The notes below the pieces were generated by a model. The model was not told the origin of the DNA. It did no database searches and worked only from the letters and a program-made list of their open reading frames with translations. From the NCBI RefSeq assembly GCF_000012365.1, contig NC_007650.1, positions 62,001 through 126,000 of the forward strand: 64,000 nucleotides of DNA. Reading direction: 5' to 3'. The translations under genes and the position numbers were made by a program. Below, piece by piece: positions 56,751 through 64,000 of this stretch (the stretch's first letter is position 1; the number at the start of each line of letters is the position of its first letter). The DNA is from Burkholderia thailandensis E264 (GTDB taxonomy: Bacteria > Pseudomonadota > Gammaproteobacteria > Burkholderiales > Burkholderiaceae).

Positions 56751-58184
56751 TTACTGCCAGCCGCCTCCGAGTGCGAGGAACGTCGCGATCTGATCGTCGT
56801 TGACTTCGCGCTGCGCGGCGGCGACGGCGGCTTGCGCGGCGAGCCAGCCGCGCTCGGCGTCGAGCGCGACGAGCCCGCCGACCTTGCCGCCTCGCCGCAA
56901 CTCGTCGGTTCGCTCCATCACCGCGCGTGCGGCGTCGCGCGACGCTTCGAGGCGCCGCAGCCGTTCGAGCGCGCCCGCATAGGTCTCGAGCGCGGTTTCG
57001 GTTTCGCGCAGCGCGGCGAGCACCGTCGCGTCGAAGTGCGCGAGGCTCGCGCGGCTGTCCGCCCGTGCGGCTTCGATGCGCGCGCGTATCGCGTTTCGAT
57101 GCAGATCCCATGTCACCATCGGGCCGATCGCGAAGCGATTCGTGAGCGGCGTGAAGAAGCTCGCTGCGCCGCCGGTCGAGCCGATGCTCGCGCCGAGCTT
57201 GATGTCCGGATAGAGCGCCGCCGTCTCGACGCCGATTCGCGCCGTCGCTGCCGCCAGGCGCCGCTCGGCCGCGCGCACGTCGGGACGGCGCTTGAGCAGC
57301 GCGCGCCCGTCGCCGGTCGGGATCGGCGCGGCGAGCGAGAGCGGCGTGCGGCAGGCAAGCAGCGCGCGATCGTAGTTTTCCGGAGGCTGCCCGGTCAGCG
57401 CGGCCAGGCGAAACGCCGCGTTCAGCCTGCGCGCCTCGAGCGGCGCGAGTTGCGCGCGGCTGCTGTCGGCCGCGCCTTCGTCGCGCCGCTGTTCGAACGA
57501 TGGCGCGCGTCCGTGCGCGACCAGTTGGCGCGTGAGCGCGAGACGCCGCTCCTGCACCGAGATCGATCGCCGCGCGATATCGAGCTGATTGCCTGCGTTG
57601 CACAGATCCGAGTAGGCGCGCGTCACTTCCGCGGCGACGTTCACGCGCGCGAGATCGCGCGCCGCGGCGACGGCCTCGCGGTCGGCGGACGCCGCCTCGA
57701 TGCCGCGGCGTATTCCGCCGAAGAGATCCAGATCGTAGCTCGCAGTGAAGCCGATGTTGTAGATCTCGTGTCGCGGCGGCTCGACGTGCGACAGTACGGA
57801 TTGCGCGGATTGCTGCGTGTAGTTCGTCGACGCGTCCGCCGCGATGCTGGGTTCGCGGGCCGTGCGCGCGGCCGCGAGCAGCGCGTCGCTGCGCGCGAGA
57901 TTCGCTTCGGCAACCCGGAGATCGACGTTGCCGGAGAGCGCCTTTTCGACGAGCCCGTCGAGCGCCGGATCGTCGAAGAGCCGCCACCAGCGATCGGGCA
58001 GCGGCTCGCCCGACGCGACCTTCGCGCCCGACGCGCCCGACGCGCCGGCGACGAACGGCCGGTTCGCCGCGGGCGCGTTGACGAGCGCGCCGGGCGGAAT
58101 CCGATAGTCCGGGCCGACCTCCGCGCACGCGGCGAGCGCCACGCAGAGCACGGCGGCGGCGGCTTTCGCTGCGGCGCTCACCAT
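56751..58184 (-). CDS. NodT-type outer-membrane efflux lipoprotein
   Basis: Encodes 477 residues from ATG 58182-58184. A lipobox LAAC (C20) follows the signal. Two outer-membrane efflux (TolC-like) domains show the repeats AEANLARSDALLAAARTARE and ASRDAARAVMERTDELRRGG. The phrases FDDPALDGLVEKAL and YDLDLFGGIRRGIEAASADR are typical of NodT-family RND/EmrAB-type channels. It overlaps the HlyD gene by 7 bases and is the last structural gene of the operon. Confidence 0.9.
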   Translation of the reverse strand: MVSAAAKAAAAVLCVALAACAEVGPDYRIPPGALVNAPAANRPFVAGASGASGAKVASGEPLPDRWWRLFDDPALDGLVEKALSGNVDLRVAEANLARSDALLAAARTAREPSIAADASTNYTQQSAQSVLSHVEPPRHEIYNIGFTASYDLDLFGGIRRGIEAASADREAVAAARDLARVNVAAEVTRAYSDLCNAGNQLDIARRSISVQERRLALTRQLVAHGRAPSFEQRRDEGAADSSRAQLAPLEARRLNAAFRLAALTGQPPENYDRALLACRTPLSLAAPIPTGDGRALLKRRPDVRAAERRLAAATARIGVETAALYPDIKLGASIGSTGGAASFFTPLTNRFAIGPMVTWDLHRNAIRARIEAARADSRASLAHFDATVLAALRETETALETYAGALERLRRLEASRDAARAVMERTDELRRGGKVGGLVALDAERGWLAAQAAVAAAQREVNDDQIATFLALGGGWQ

Positions 58185-59077
58185 GGCAGGCTCCGGCGCA
58201 CCGTGACGTCGCCCGCACGGGCGTGAATCTCGACCGAGGCGGTTTGCCCCGGCACGAGCCGCAGGCCGGGCGGAACCGAATCGATGGCGACGCGCACCGG
58301 AATGCGCTGCGCGAGGCGAACCCACGTGAATGCCGGATTCACGTTCGCGAGCTGCGCGGCGCCGCCCGCGCGCTCGCGGTCTTCGACGCCGCCCGCGATG
58401 CTTTGCACGTGTCCGCGAATCTCGCTCGCGATGCCCATCAGATAGACGCTCGCCGGGTCGCCGACGTGAATCGCCGGCAGCTTGGTCTCCTCGAAATAGC
58501 CTTCGACGCGCAGCGACCGATCGTTCACGAGCGCCATCGCGCCCTTGCCGGCGCTCAGGTAGACGCCGGGCAGCAGGCCGACGTTCGTGACGGTGCCGTC
58601 GACGGGCGCGCGCACGCGGGTGCGTTCGAGATTCAGCGCGGCGAGGTCGCGCGCGGCGCGGGCCTGCGCGACGGCGGCGCGCAGCTTTTCGACGCGAGTC
58701 GCGCCTTGCTCGGTGGATTCGGTCGCGACGACGTCCGGCAGCGCGCGATTGCGGCGGTCTTCGCGAACGGCTTCGTCGAGTTCCGCCTGCTGGCTCGCGA
58801 GATCGGCTTGCGCGTGTTCGAGCGCGATCCGGTAGCGGGACGGATCGATCACGAGCAGCACCTGCCCTTTCGTGACCTTCTGGTTGTCGTGAACCCGCAC
58901 GTCGGTCACGAGGCCGCCGACGTCGGGGGCGATCGGCACGACATCGGCGCGCACCTTGCCGTCGCGCGTGAGCGGCTCGATCTGATAGCGGATCCACAGC
59001 GCGTAGATCGCGCCGAGGATCGTCACGAGGATCGCGGCCGTCAGGCAGGTGCGCAGCAGAGGAATGGTTCGCTTCAT
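58178..59077 (-). CDS. HlyD/EmrA-type membrane fusion protein
   Basis: Encodes 299 residues. It has an N-terminal membrane anchor (LTAAILVTILGAIYALWIRY), then RADVVPIAPDVGGLVTDVRV, the AaeA/EmrA opening of the barrel-sandwich hybrid, a central coiled coil (residues about 80-150) and a C-terminal beta-barrel. It links the FUSC inner-membrane pump to the NodT channel. It follows DUF1656 by 1 base and overlaps nodT, so the operon is tightly packed. Confidence 0.92.
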   Translation of the reverse strand: MKRTIPLLRTCLTAAILVTILGAIYALWIRYQIEPLTRDGKVRADVVPIAPDVGGLVTDVRVHDNQKVTKGQVLLVIDPSRYRIALEHAQADLASQQAELDEAVREDRRNRALPDVVATESTEQGATRVEKLRAAVAQARAARDLAALNLERTRVRAPVDGTVTNVGLLPGVYLSAGKGAMALVNDRSLRVEGYFEETKLPAIHVGDPASVYLMGIASEIRGHVQSIAGGVEDRERAGGAAQLANVNPAFTWVRLAQRIPVRVAIDSVPPGLRLVPGQTASVEIHARAGDVTVRRSLPW

Positions 59078-59078
59078 G

Positions 59079-59303
59079 TCAGGAGAGAATCCCGCGTGGG
59101 AGAAATGCGTCGGCGAGGCGAGCGATACCCAGCCAAAGGAGAAAGAACGCGGCCAGCTCGAGCAGCGCGGGCTGCCAGAGGAACAGACGCAACGGCAGGC
59201 GAAGCAGCATTCCGCGCAGCAGGAACGTGAGAATCAGCGCGGCGATCGCCCACGCGAGCGCGGACGGCATGTAGATGCCGAAAATATGGATTTCCTCGAT
59301 CAT
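59079..59303 (-). CDS. DUF1656 small membrane protein
   Basis: Encodes 74 residues starting at ATG 59301-59303. Two hydrophobic segments follow IHIFGIYMPSALAWAI, the DUF1656 (AaeX-like) signature. It is encoded between FUSC and HlyD, overlapping the former by 4 bases. AaeX-like proteins accompany aromatic-acid efflux pumps; their role is not known. Confidence 0.88.
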   Translation of the reverse strand: MIEEIHIFGIYMPSALAWAIAALILTFLLRGMLLRLPLRLFLWQPALLELAAFFLLWLGIARLADAFLPRGILS

Positions 59304-61366
59304 CGCGCGCCGCCTTCGATCGGTTGAACGTTGGGCAACAGATTGCATCGCATGCCGACGAGCGCGAGCAGCGTGGCGTCGTCGCGGCCCGCCGGGTCGT
59401 GCGCGGCCGAATGGATCGCGAGGTCGAGCGCGCGCAGCAGCGGCGCCGAAGCCGGGACGGGGAGCGACGCGTCGGCTCTCGCGCGATACAGATTCGAGAC
59501 TTCGCCGAGCGCGCGCTCGATCGCGTGGCGCGTGCGCGCGCTGCCGCGGCCGATGCGCTGCCGCACCTGGATGATGTTGCGGCCGATGCGCAGGTCGCTC
59601 AGCCCGTCGACCGCGTGCAGCGCGTCGCCGGGGTCCGCCAGCGCCACGCGGGACGCCACTTGGCCGAGGCGGTCCACCGCGCGCGCGGTCCACGCTTGCG
59701 CGTCGAGCGCCTCGCGAGGATCGGCCATCTGCGCGAGCTCGGCCCAGTTCTGGCGCACGATCCGGTACGCGGTCCAGCGCGTGCTGGCCGAACGGAACAG
59801 CTTGGTCACGACGAGCGTGGTGACGATGCCGCCGACCTGCGCGAGCCCCGTGTTGACGAACGTCGCGAAGTCCGCCTGAAAGCGATCGAGAAAACCCATC
59901 GCGACGATGAAGCACGAGAACATCGGCAGCGCGCGCGCGCTGCGCGCGGGATCGGCCTGGATGTAGCCCATCCACAGGAACGCGGGGGCGAGCGTCAGGA
60001 TCAGCATGCCCGCGCCGTCGACGCGCGGCAGGATCACGAACAGGTACAGCGCGGCGAGCGGAAACGTCGTGAGCGTCGCGACGAGGTAGCGGCCGATCGC
60101 CGGCGCGGGATCGTCCTGCGCCGCGAACGAGCAGGTGACGAGCGCGGCGAACGCGGCTGTTGCCGAGCCGCTCGGCCATGCGAGCAAGATCCACACCGCG
60201 CAATAGATCATGATGGCCGTCGTCGTTGCCGCGCCGGCGAGCAGCGCGAGGCCGTGATCGCGAGCGAGACGGAAGCGGTGCGCGCCGTCGACGAGCCGTG
60301 CGTGTCGCTCCAGCTCGACGTCGCTGTCGCCGAAGGTGCGCACGAGGCTGCGCGCGGCGTGCAGCGTGTCGATGAAGTCGGCCGTGCGGTCAAACAGGCT
60401 CGCCGCGAGCAGCGACGTCCAGGCCGGGTCGCGCAGACGCTTCGCGGCGAGCGCGCGGCAGCGGGACGCGAGGTCGATGTCGAGCGCGTCGCCGACTTCC
60501 TGCGACGCGCGCAGATCGACGATCAGCGAATCGATCAGCGCCGCCGTTTCCGCGTCGACCGCATTCAGCGAGCGCAGCCGGTCGAGCCGGTTGGCGGCCG
60601 CGGACGCAATCGACAACAGCGCCGCGAGCCGATGCTGAAGCGCCGTCACGGTCTCGCGCGTCGCGAGCGCGAAGCGCTGATCGAACGGCAGGTTCATCGC
60701 GATCATGCCGAGCTCGACGACGTCGGCGGCGAGCTTGCGGCGATGCTCGTGCTCGAGCCGCGCGTGATGCGTGCCGAACGCTTCGGCGGTCCAGCGGCAT
60801 GCGTCGTCGAGAAAGGAGAGCGCGCGCTCGTGAATGACGGGCCGCACGCCGGCGGGCCGCAGGACCATGTGCGCGACCGTCACGCACAGGATGGCCACGG
60901 TCATCTCCTCGACGCGGGATATCGCGGTGATGAAGATGTCCGCCGGATCGTCGAGGTACGGAAGACAGATGACGGCCGAGCTGAACGCGGCCATCTGGAA
61001 CAGGAACGCGCGCGGCGTGCGGTCGAGCACCGCGAGATAGATGCAGAACCCGATCCACAGCGCGAGACACAGCACGAGCAGCAGCGGCGAGTTCTGCAGG
61101 TTGGGCGCGACGACGATCGCGACCATCGCGCCTGCGGCGATGCCCGCGAGGCGATAGAGCACCTTGGGGCGAAATGCGCCCGCCATCGGTTGCGCGGTCA
61201 CGTACACGGTGAGCAGCGCCCACCATGGGCGAGGAAAGCTGACCGTGAACGAGATCAGCAGCACAAGTGCGGCTGCGATAAAAGTGCTAATCGAGAAAAA
61301 CAGTTTTCTGTGATCGATCGATAATGGATCGCGCGAGCGAAGCGGCGCGACTGAGGCATGCGACAC
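59300..61366 (-). CDS. FUSC-family efflux pump inner-membrane component, AaeB-like
   Basis: Encodes 688 residues if begun at GTG 61364-61366, where AAAGGA lies upstream. An earlier ATG (61549) adds a dubious leader. Two FUSC halves are seen. Each has a cluster of about five membrane helices (the first from KLFFSISTFIAAALVLLISF on, the second from HGLALLAGAATTTAIMIYCA on) and a cytoplasmic domain. The family exports fusaric acid and aromatic carboxylic acids. With DUF1656, HlyD and NodT it makes a complete tripartite pump. The substrate is not fixed by sequence. Confidence 0.9.
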   Translation of the reverse strand: MSHASVAPLRSRDPLSIDHRKLFFSISTFIAAALVLLISFTVSFPRPWWALLTVYVTAQPMAGAFRPKVLYRLAGIAAGAMVAIVVAPNLQNSPLLLVLCLALWIGFCIYLAVLDRTPRAFLFQMAAFSSAVICLPYLDDPADIFITAISRVEEMTVAILCVTVAHMVLRPAGVRPVIHERALSFLDDACRWTAEAFGTHHARLEHEHRRKLAADVVELGMIAMNLPFDQRFALATRETVTALQHRLAALLSIASAAANRLDRLRSLNAVDAETAALIDSLIVDLRASQEVGDALDIDLASRCRALAAKRLRDPAWTSLLAASLFDRTADFIDTLHAARSLVRTFGDSDVELERHARLVDGAHRFRLARDHGLALLAGAATTTAIMIYCAVWILLAWPSGSATAAFAALVTCSFAAQDDPAPAIGRYLVATLTTFPLAALYLFVILPRVDGAGMLILTLAPAFLWMGYIQADPARSARALPMFSCFIVAMGFLDRFQADFATFVNTGLAQVGGIVTTLVVTKLFRSASTRWTAYRIVRQNWAELAQMADPREALDAQAWTARAVDRLGQVASRVALADPGDALHAVDGLSDLRIGRNIIQVRQRIGRGSARTRHAIERALGEVSNLYRARADASLPVPASAPLLRALDLAIHSAAHDPAGRDDATLLALVGMRCNLLPNVQPIEGGAR

Positions 61367-62013
61367 GTCGAATTCCTTTGAAGGCACGGAAGGTGATGAC
61401 GCAACGGTGGCCGTGCGGGTGCGTCGGATCGGGACAACCACGCTTCGTTTCGAGCCGCGCCAGCTCGCGACTCGCGTCGCGGCGCAGGGGAGAGGGCCGT
61501 GTGGCAAAAAGGTCCCACACGCAAGAGGCGATTCCAGCAGGTATTTCAAGCACGGGTGCGCGCCTTTTCCTTTTTATTCGCGAACATGGCCACGCACATC
61601 AGGTTGAGGCAGGCGCCACGAAAACTCGGCATGAAGGATTAGGGTTTCATTCGATTGCAACGGTCGAGATTGTGCCCGCCGCGGCTCGTGGCGTCCAAGA
61701 CGGATTTTCGACAGAGCCGATCGGTTTTGCTTATCGTTTGCCATTCCGGGGCGCGCGTACAGGCGCATGAAAGGCACATTTCAAAGTGCCGACAGTCGTT
61801 GCGCGCGATGCGCGGTGATGGGCGACGCGTGCGGGGGGGGCAGCGAGTTGCTCGGCGCGCGAGGCGAATGCGACGACCCATAGCGGATTCCAGTCGTATC
61901 GCCGACGTTTCGCGCCGTCGCATTGAATCACTTCGAGATGCTGCGCGGTCGTCGAGATGCCATGAGCGGCGCCGGCATGGTTCGCTGCGCTGCAAGCGGC
62001 CGCATGACTGACG
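61367..62013. other. Intergenic region upstream of the efflux operon
   Basis: About 650 bases. It holds the efflux promoter (not placed) and the second copy of the dispersed repeat. No supported gene. Confidence 0.45.
61880..61929. repeat. Dispersed intergenic repeat, copy 2
   Basis: Matches 49614-49663 at 43 of 50 positions, same orientation, again outside genes. Confidence 0.6.
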
Positions 62014-62048
62014 AAAAAAATCCCCGCGCTCCTTGCGAAGACGCGGGG
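62014..62048 (-). terminator. Rho-independent terminator, minus strand
   Basis: CCCCGCG (62022-62028) pairs with CGCGGGG (62042-62048). On the minus strand the hairpin is followed by seven Ts after one A (complement of 62014-62020). No protein gene ends just upstream of it, so it may end a small RNA. Confidence 0.75.
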
Positions 62049-62242
62049 AAAGCTAGAGACAACGAGCGTACCGTGACCTTACGGTGCACGGAGTTTTACT
62101 CTGAATGAAAATGAAGCGCATGAAAATCGGACGAATTCGATTTTCCCGACATCGTGCGCTTTGTAGAAGCTTCACGCGATATCCCACCTCGAGCCTGTGT
62201 CGGCGCGTGCGTGACGCCGCACGTGCGGCAGGGCCAAGTCGC

Positions 62243-62274
62243 AAAAAAACCCTCACGCCCAACGGGCGTGAGGG
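62243..62274 (-). terminator. Rho-independent terminator, minus strand
   Basis: An 11-bp perfect stem CCCTCACGCCC (62250-62260) with GGGCGTGAGGG (62264-62274), loop of three, followed on the minus strand by seven Ts. It terminates the transcript of the 62321-63917 genes. A further 8-bp stem GCCGAGGG/CCCTCGGC lies at 62291-62316, between the last stop and the terminator. Confidence 0.88.
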
Positions 62275-62320
62275 CAAACGGATGGAAACGGCCGAGGGCG
62301 AGCGCTTACCCTCGGCACGG

Positions 62321-62467
62321 TCACTTCAACCCGGAAGTGAACCGCAATTGATCTTGCGCGAACAAGAAACACCAATCAATCGGATCGGTCTGAATTTGCT
62401 GTTGCGATGCCACTGCGGTTGCCTGTTCGATCTTCGCGGCCGCAAGAGCGGACCCGATGCCGGACAT
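62321..62467 (-). CDS. Small ORF of 48 codons, hypothetical
   Basis: Starts at ATG 62465-62467 and stops at 62321. The product has balanced, non-shadow composition: an alanine/glutamine-rich helix (SALAAAKIEQATAVASQQQI) and then TDPIDWCFLFAQDQLRF. It sits between the end of the large unknown gene, with which it overlaps by 92 bases in another frame, and a hairpin plus strong terminator, which fits a real last cistron. No strong ribosome site is visible. It could instead be the true C-terminus of the upstream gene after a frameshift. Confidence 0.45.
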   Translation of the reverse strand: MSGIGSALAAAKIEQATAVASQQQIQTDPIDWCFLFAQDQLRFTSGLK

Positions 62468-63917
62468 CGGCGTCGCGCTCGCGATGCGCGGATGGTTCTC
62501 TGTTGTGCGTTAACGCGAAGTCGCCGCTGTACGGCGATTCCCAGTGCGTTAGCGTATCGTCCGGCATCGAAAAGGCGCTCTGGAACGGATCGTTCGCGAA
62601 TCGGGGAAGAAACGTGATCCGCGATGCATCTTCGCTCGAATCGAAGTGATCCGACGGCCGTGGCAACGCAAGCGAATTGACGAACGCGGTTGGGCGATCA
62701 TGAATGCATTCGCGCGCATAGTCGGACGCGGCGCGCGCCGACGATGCAAACTGCTCCATGACGAGCATCTCCATTCCGGACCCGCTCAAGCCGATAGCGT
62801 GCCCCTCCATGGGCCGTTCGTCGGCTCCGAGCGGCCGGCTGCAGAGAGCCGCGGCGTGCCCGTCAGCGGATTCGAAGTCGGTGGCGCGTATCGCTTCGAC
62901 TCGCGCGACGCGCGTATCCGGAGGGGAATCCGTGTTTATCGGCGGAGTGCTGGATGACAACGTATCGGCGGGCGAGTACGGCGGAGCGACGTCGTGTTGC
63001 CCATCCAGCTCGAATGGAGGCAAATCGGAATGGGCATCGTCCGGTGCGTTCCATTGCGCCAGATCGAACGGCTCCGCTTGCAGTGTTGCATCAACCGATG
63101 CGACGCGCGGCGTCGGAGCAGGCGGCATTGTCGCCGCAGGGAGTTCGCGGGCGAACAGTTTCGTCCACGCGATATCGATCGCCCGTTGCGTCAATAGAGG
63201 CGGTGCAGACGGCATCCGATCGTTCGCGATCGACACGTGTATCGATGCGGCCAACATGTCGGCATAGAAAATCGGCGCATGCGTGCCGGCGGAGCGGTCA
63301 TGCGGTTCCGCCTGCATGTCCGGGAGCGGCGTCGCATCCGGGTCGAGTTTCGCGAGCGTGATCGCGTCATGCGCTGTTCGGTTCATGGCTTGCTCGACCA
63401 TGTCGGCGTAGAAGGAGAGCGGCATGCCGGCGGCTTCGCCCGGCTGCGGCGTGCCGGGATCGAGCGACGTATCGGCACGTGTGTGCGCATCGATGCTCGC
63501 TTGCGTCAACGAGGACGGTGCGGGTATCGGCGGGCCGGTGTGAACGGCCGCATCGACGCCGCGCTGAAATGGAAAAGGAGAGAAACTCGTATCGGGTAGC
63601 GGGCCGGGAGGAAGCGGACCGCTCGGCAACGGCTCGTTGCCGCCGATGCTGGCAAGATGCATCGGTAGTTCATCGAAATGATCCGCGGGAGATCGAGCCG
63701 GATCGATGCGAGGAAGCGTTTGTGCCTGGTGAGCCTCGGACGCGATCGGCTGCTCCGCGGACTCGGTGTCGGATGTCGCCGTTTCTTCAGGTGCGTGATT
63801 CCTTTGCTTGTCGATGTCGACCGTTTTCTGGAGCGTATGCGTGAGCGGGCCCGACATCGCGAGCATGAAAGCGATCACGAAACCGAACATCCAGATGCGC
63901 GTTTGACTGATCGACAT
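62376..63917 (-). CDS. Membrane-anchored proline-rich protein of unknown function
   Basis: Encodes 513 residues from ATG 63915-63917. One N-terminal membrane segment (about residues 8-26) is followed by a long Pro/Ser/Asp-rich, mostly disordered region. Short internal repeats are visible: FYADM at 169-173 and 217-221, and LTQ-x-x-ID at 137-143 and 242-248. No enzyme motif is seen. The last 40 residues are arginine-rich and overlap a small ORF of more natural composition, so the native C-terminus may lie in that other frame. It is followed by a Rho-independent terminator. Confidence 0.55.
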   Translation of the reverse strand: MSISQTRIWMFGFVIAFMLAMSGPLTHTLQKTVDIDKQRNHAPEETATSDTESAEQPIASEAHQAQTLPRIDPARSPADHFDELPMHLASIGGNEPLPSGPLPPGPLPDTSFSPFPFQRGVDAAVHTGPPIPAPSSLTQASIDAHTRADTSLDPGTPQPGEAAGMPLSFYADMVEQAMNRTAHDAITLAKLDPDATPLPDMQAEPHDRSAGTHAPIFYADMLAASIHVSIANDRMPSAPPLLTQRAIDIAWTKLFARELPAATMPPAPTPRVASVDATLQAEPFDLAQWNAPDDAHSDLPPFELDGQHDVAPPYSPADTLSSSTPPINTDSPPDTRVARVEAIRATDFESADGHAAALCSRPLGADERPMEGHAIGLSGSGMEMLVMEQFASSARAASDYARECIHDRPTAFVNSLALPRPSDHFDSSEDASRITFLPRFANDPFQSAFSMPDDTLTHWESPYSGDFALTHNREPSAHRERDADVRHRVRSCGREDRTGNRSGIATANSDRSD

Positions 63918-64000
63918 GGATATCGAAATCCTCTGCGGTGTGACGGGCCGTGGGTGTATTGCGCCGAAAAGCGTCGGCGCTAGGGCGATCAGCCGGGCGA

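Noticed and set aside
59324..61324. A 666-codon open frame opposite the FUSC gene
   Set aside because: Arginine/glutamine-rich shadow without membrane helices or a ribosome site.

Overview
The window is high-GC DNA with the codon habits and gene content of a Burkholderia, most likely the B. pseudomallei/thailandensis/oklahomensis group. The evidence is an ESPR-type haemagglutinin, a Tat-exported phospholipase C, a GTG-start Burkholderia-type porin, a DUF4148 protein, an orphan VgrG/Tle3 type VI cassette, and many IS3, IS5 and IS21 relics. The species is inferred from gene content only. No rRNA, tRNA or CRISPR array was seen.

Layout. 1-8.1 kb: the 3' end of an ABC permease and its frameshifted membrane-fusion partner. 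These are followed by a decaying redox/stress cluster: a periplasmic protein, a CreA-like protein, a broken DUF1924 cytochrome c, an intact cytochrome b, a broken response regulator, a Met/Gly-rich secreted protein, an AhpD-like protein and a CDF metal exporter. One perfect and two looser FNR/CRP-type dyads lie in its intergenic regions, so the cluster resembles an oxygen-responsive locus that is being lost. 8.7-12.0 kb: a filamentous haemagglutinin locus reduced by a frameshift and two deletions to a truncated FhaB and an FhaB/FhaC chimera. 12.4-26.8 kb: core-like accessory genes, namely chromate transporter ChrA with ChrB, a giant tandem UvrA behind a LexA-like box, a secreted beta-propeller protein and a phospholipase C.

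26.9-35.0 kb: an IS graveyard (IS3, IS21 and IS701-like remnants) around lower-GC cargo. The cargo is a GNAT-AraC pair divergent from a PotB-PotC-PotD-like polyamine ABC set that lacks an ATPase. The segment ends at an IS5-family element lying just upstream of an H-NS-like gene. 35.0-47.0 kb: an orphan type VI module, vgrG-tle3-tla3-PAAR. A second, mosaic copy of tle3(C-terminus)-tla3-PAAR follows, separated from the first by an IS3 fragment and itself interrupted by a complete IS3-family element with a 5-bp target duplication. The two copies are nearly identical at their ends and diverged in the middle. No recognisable immunity gene is present.

47.4-55.5 kb: YjbQ and thioredoxin-like genes, a lipoprotein, a DUF4148 protein, a porin, a LysR regulator and small secreted or DNA-binding proteins, separated by long GC-rich gaps. 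55.5-61.4 kb: an efflux operon (FUSC-DUF1656-HlyD-NodT) followed by a LysR gene on the same strand. 61.4-64 kb: a dispersed repeat, two Rho-independent terminators on the minus strand, a 48-codon small ORF and a large membrane-anchored proline-rich protein of unknown function.
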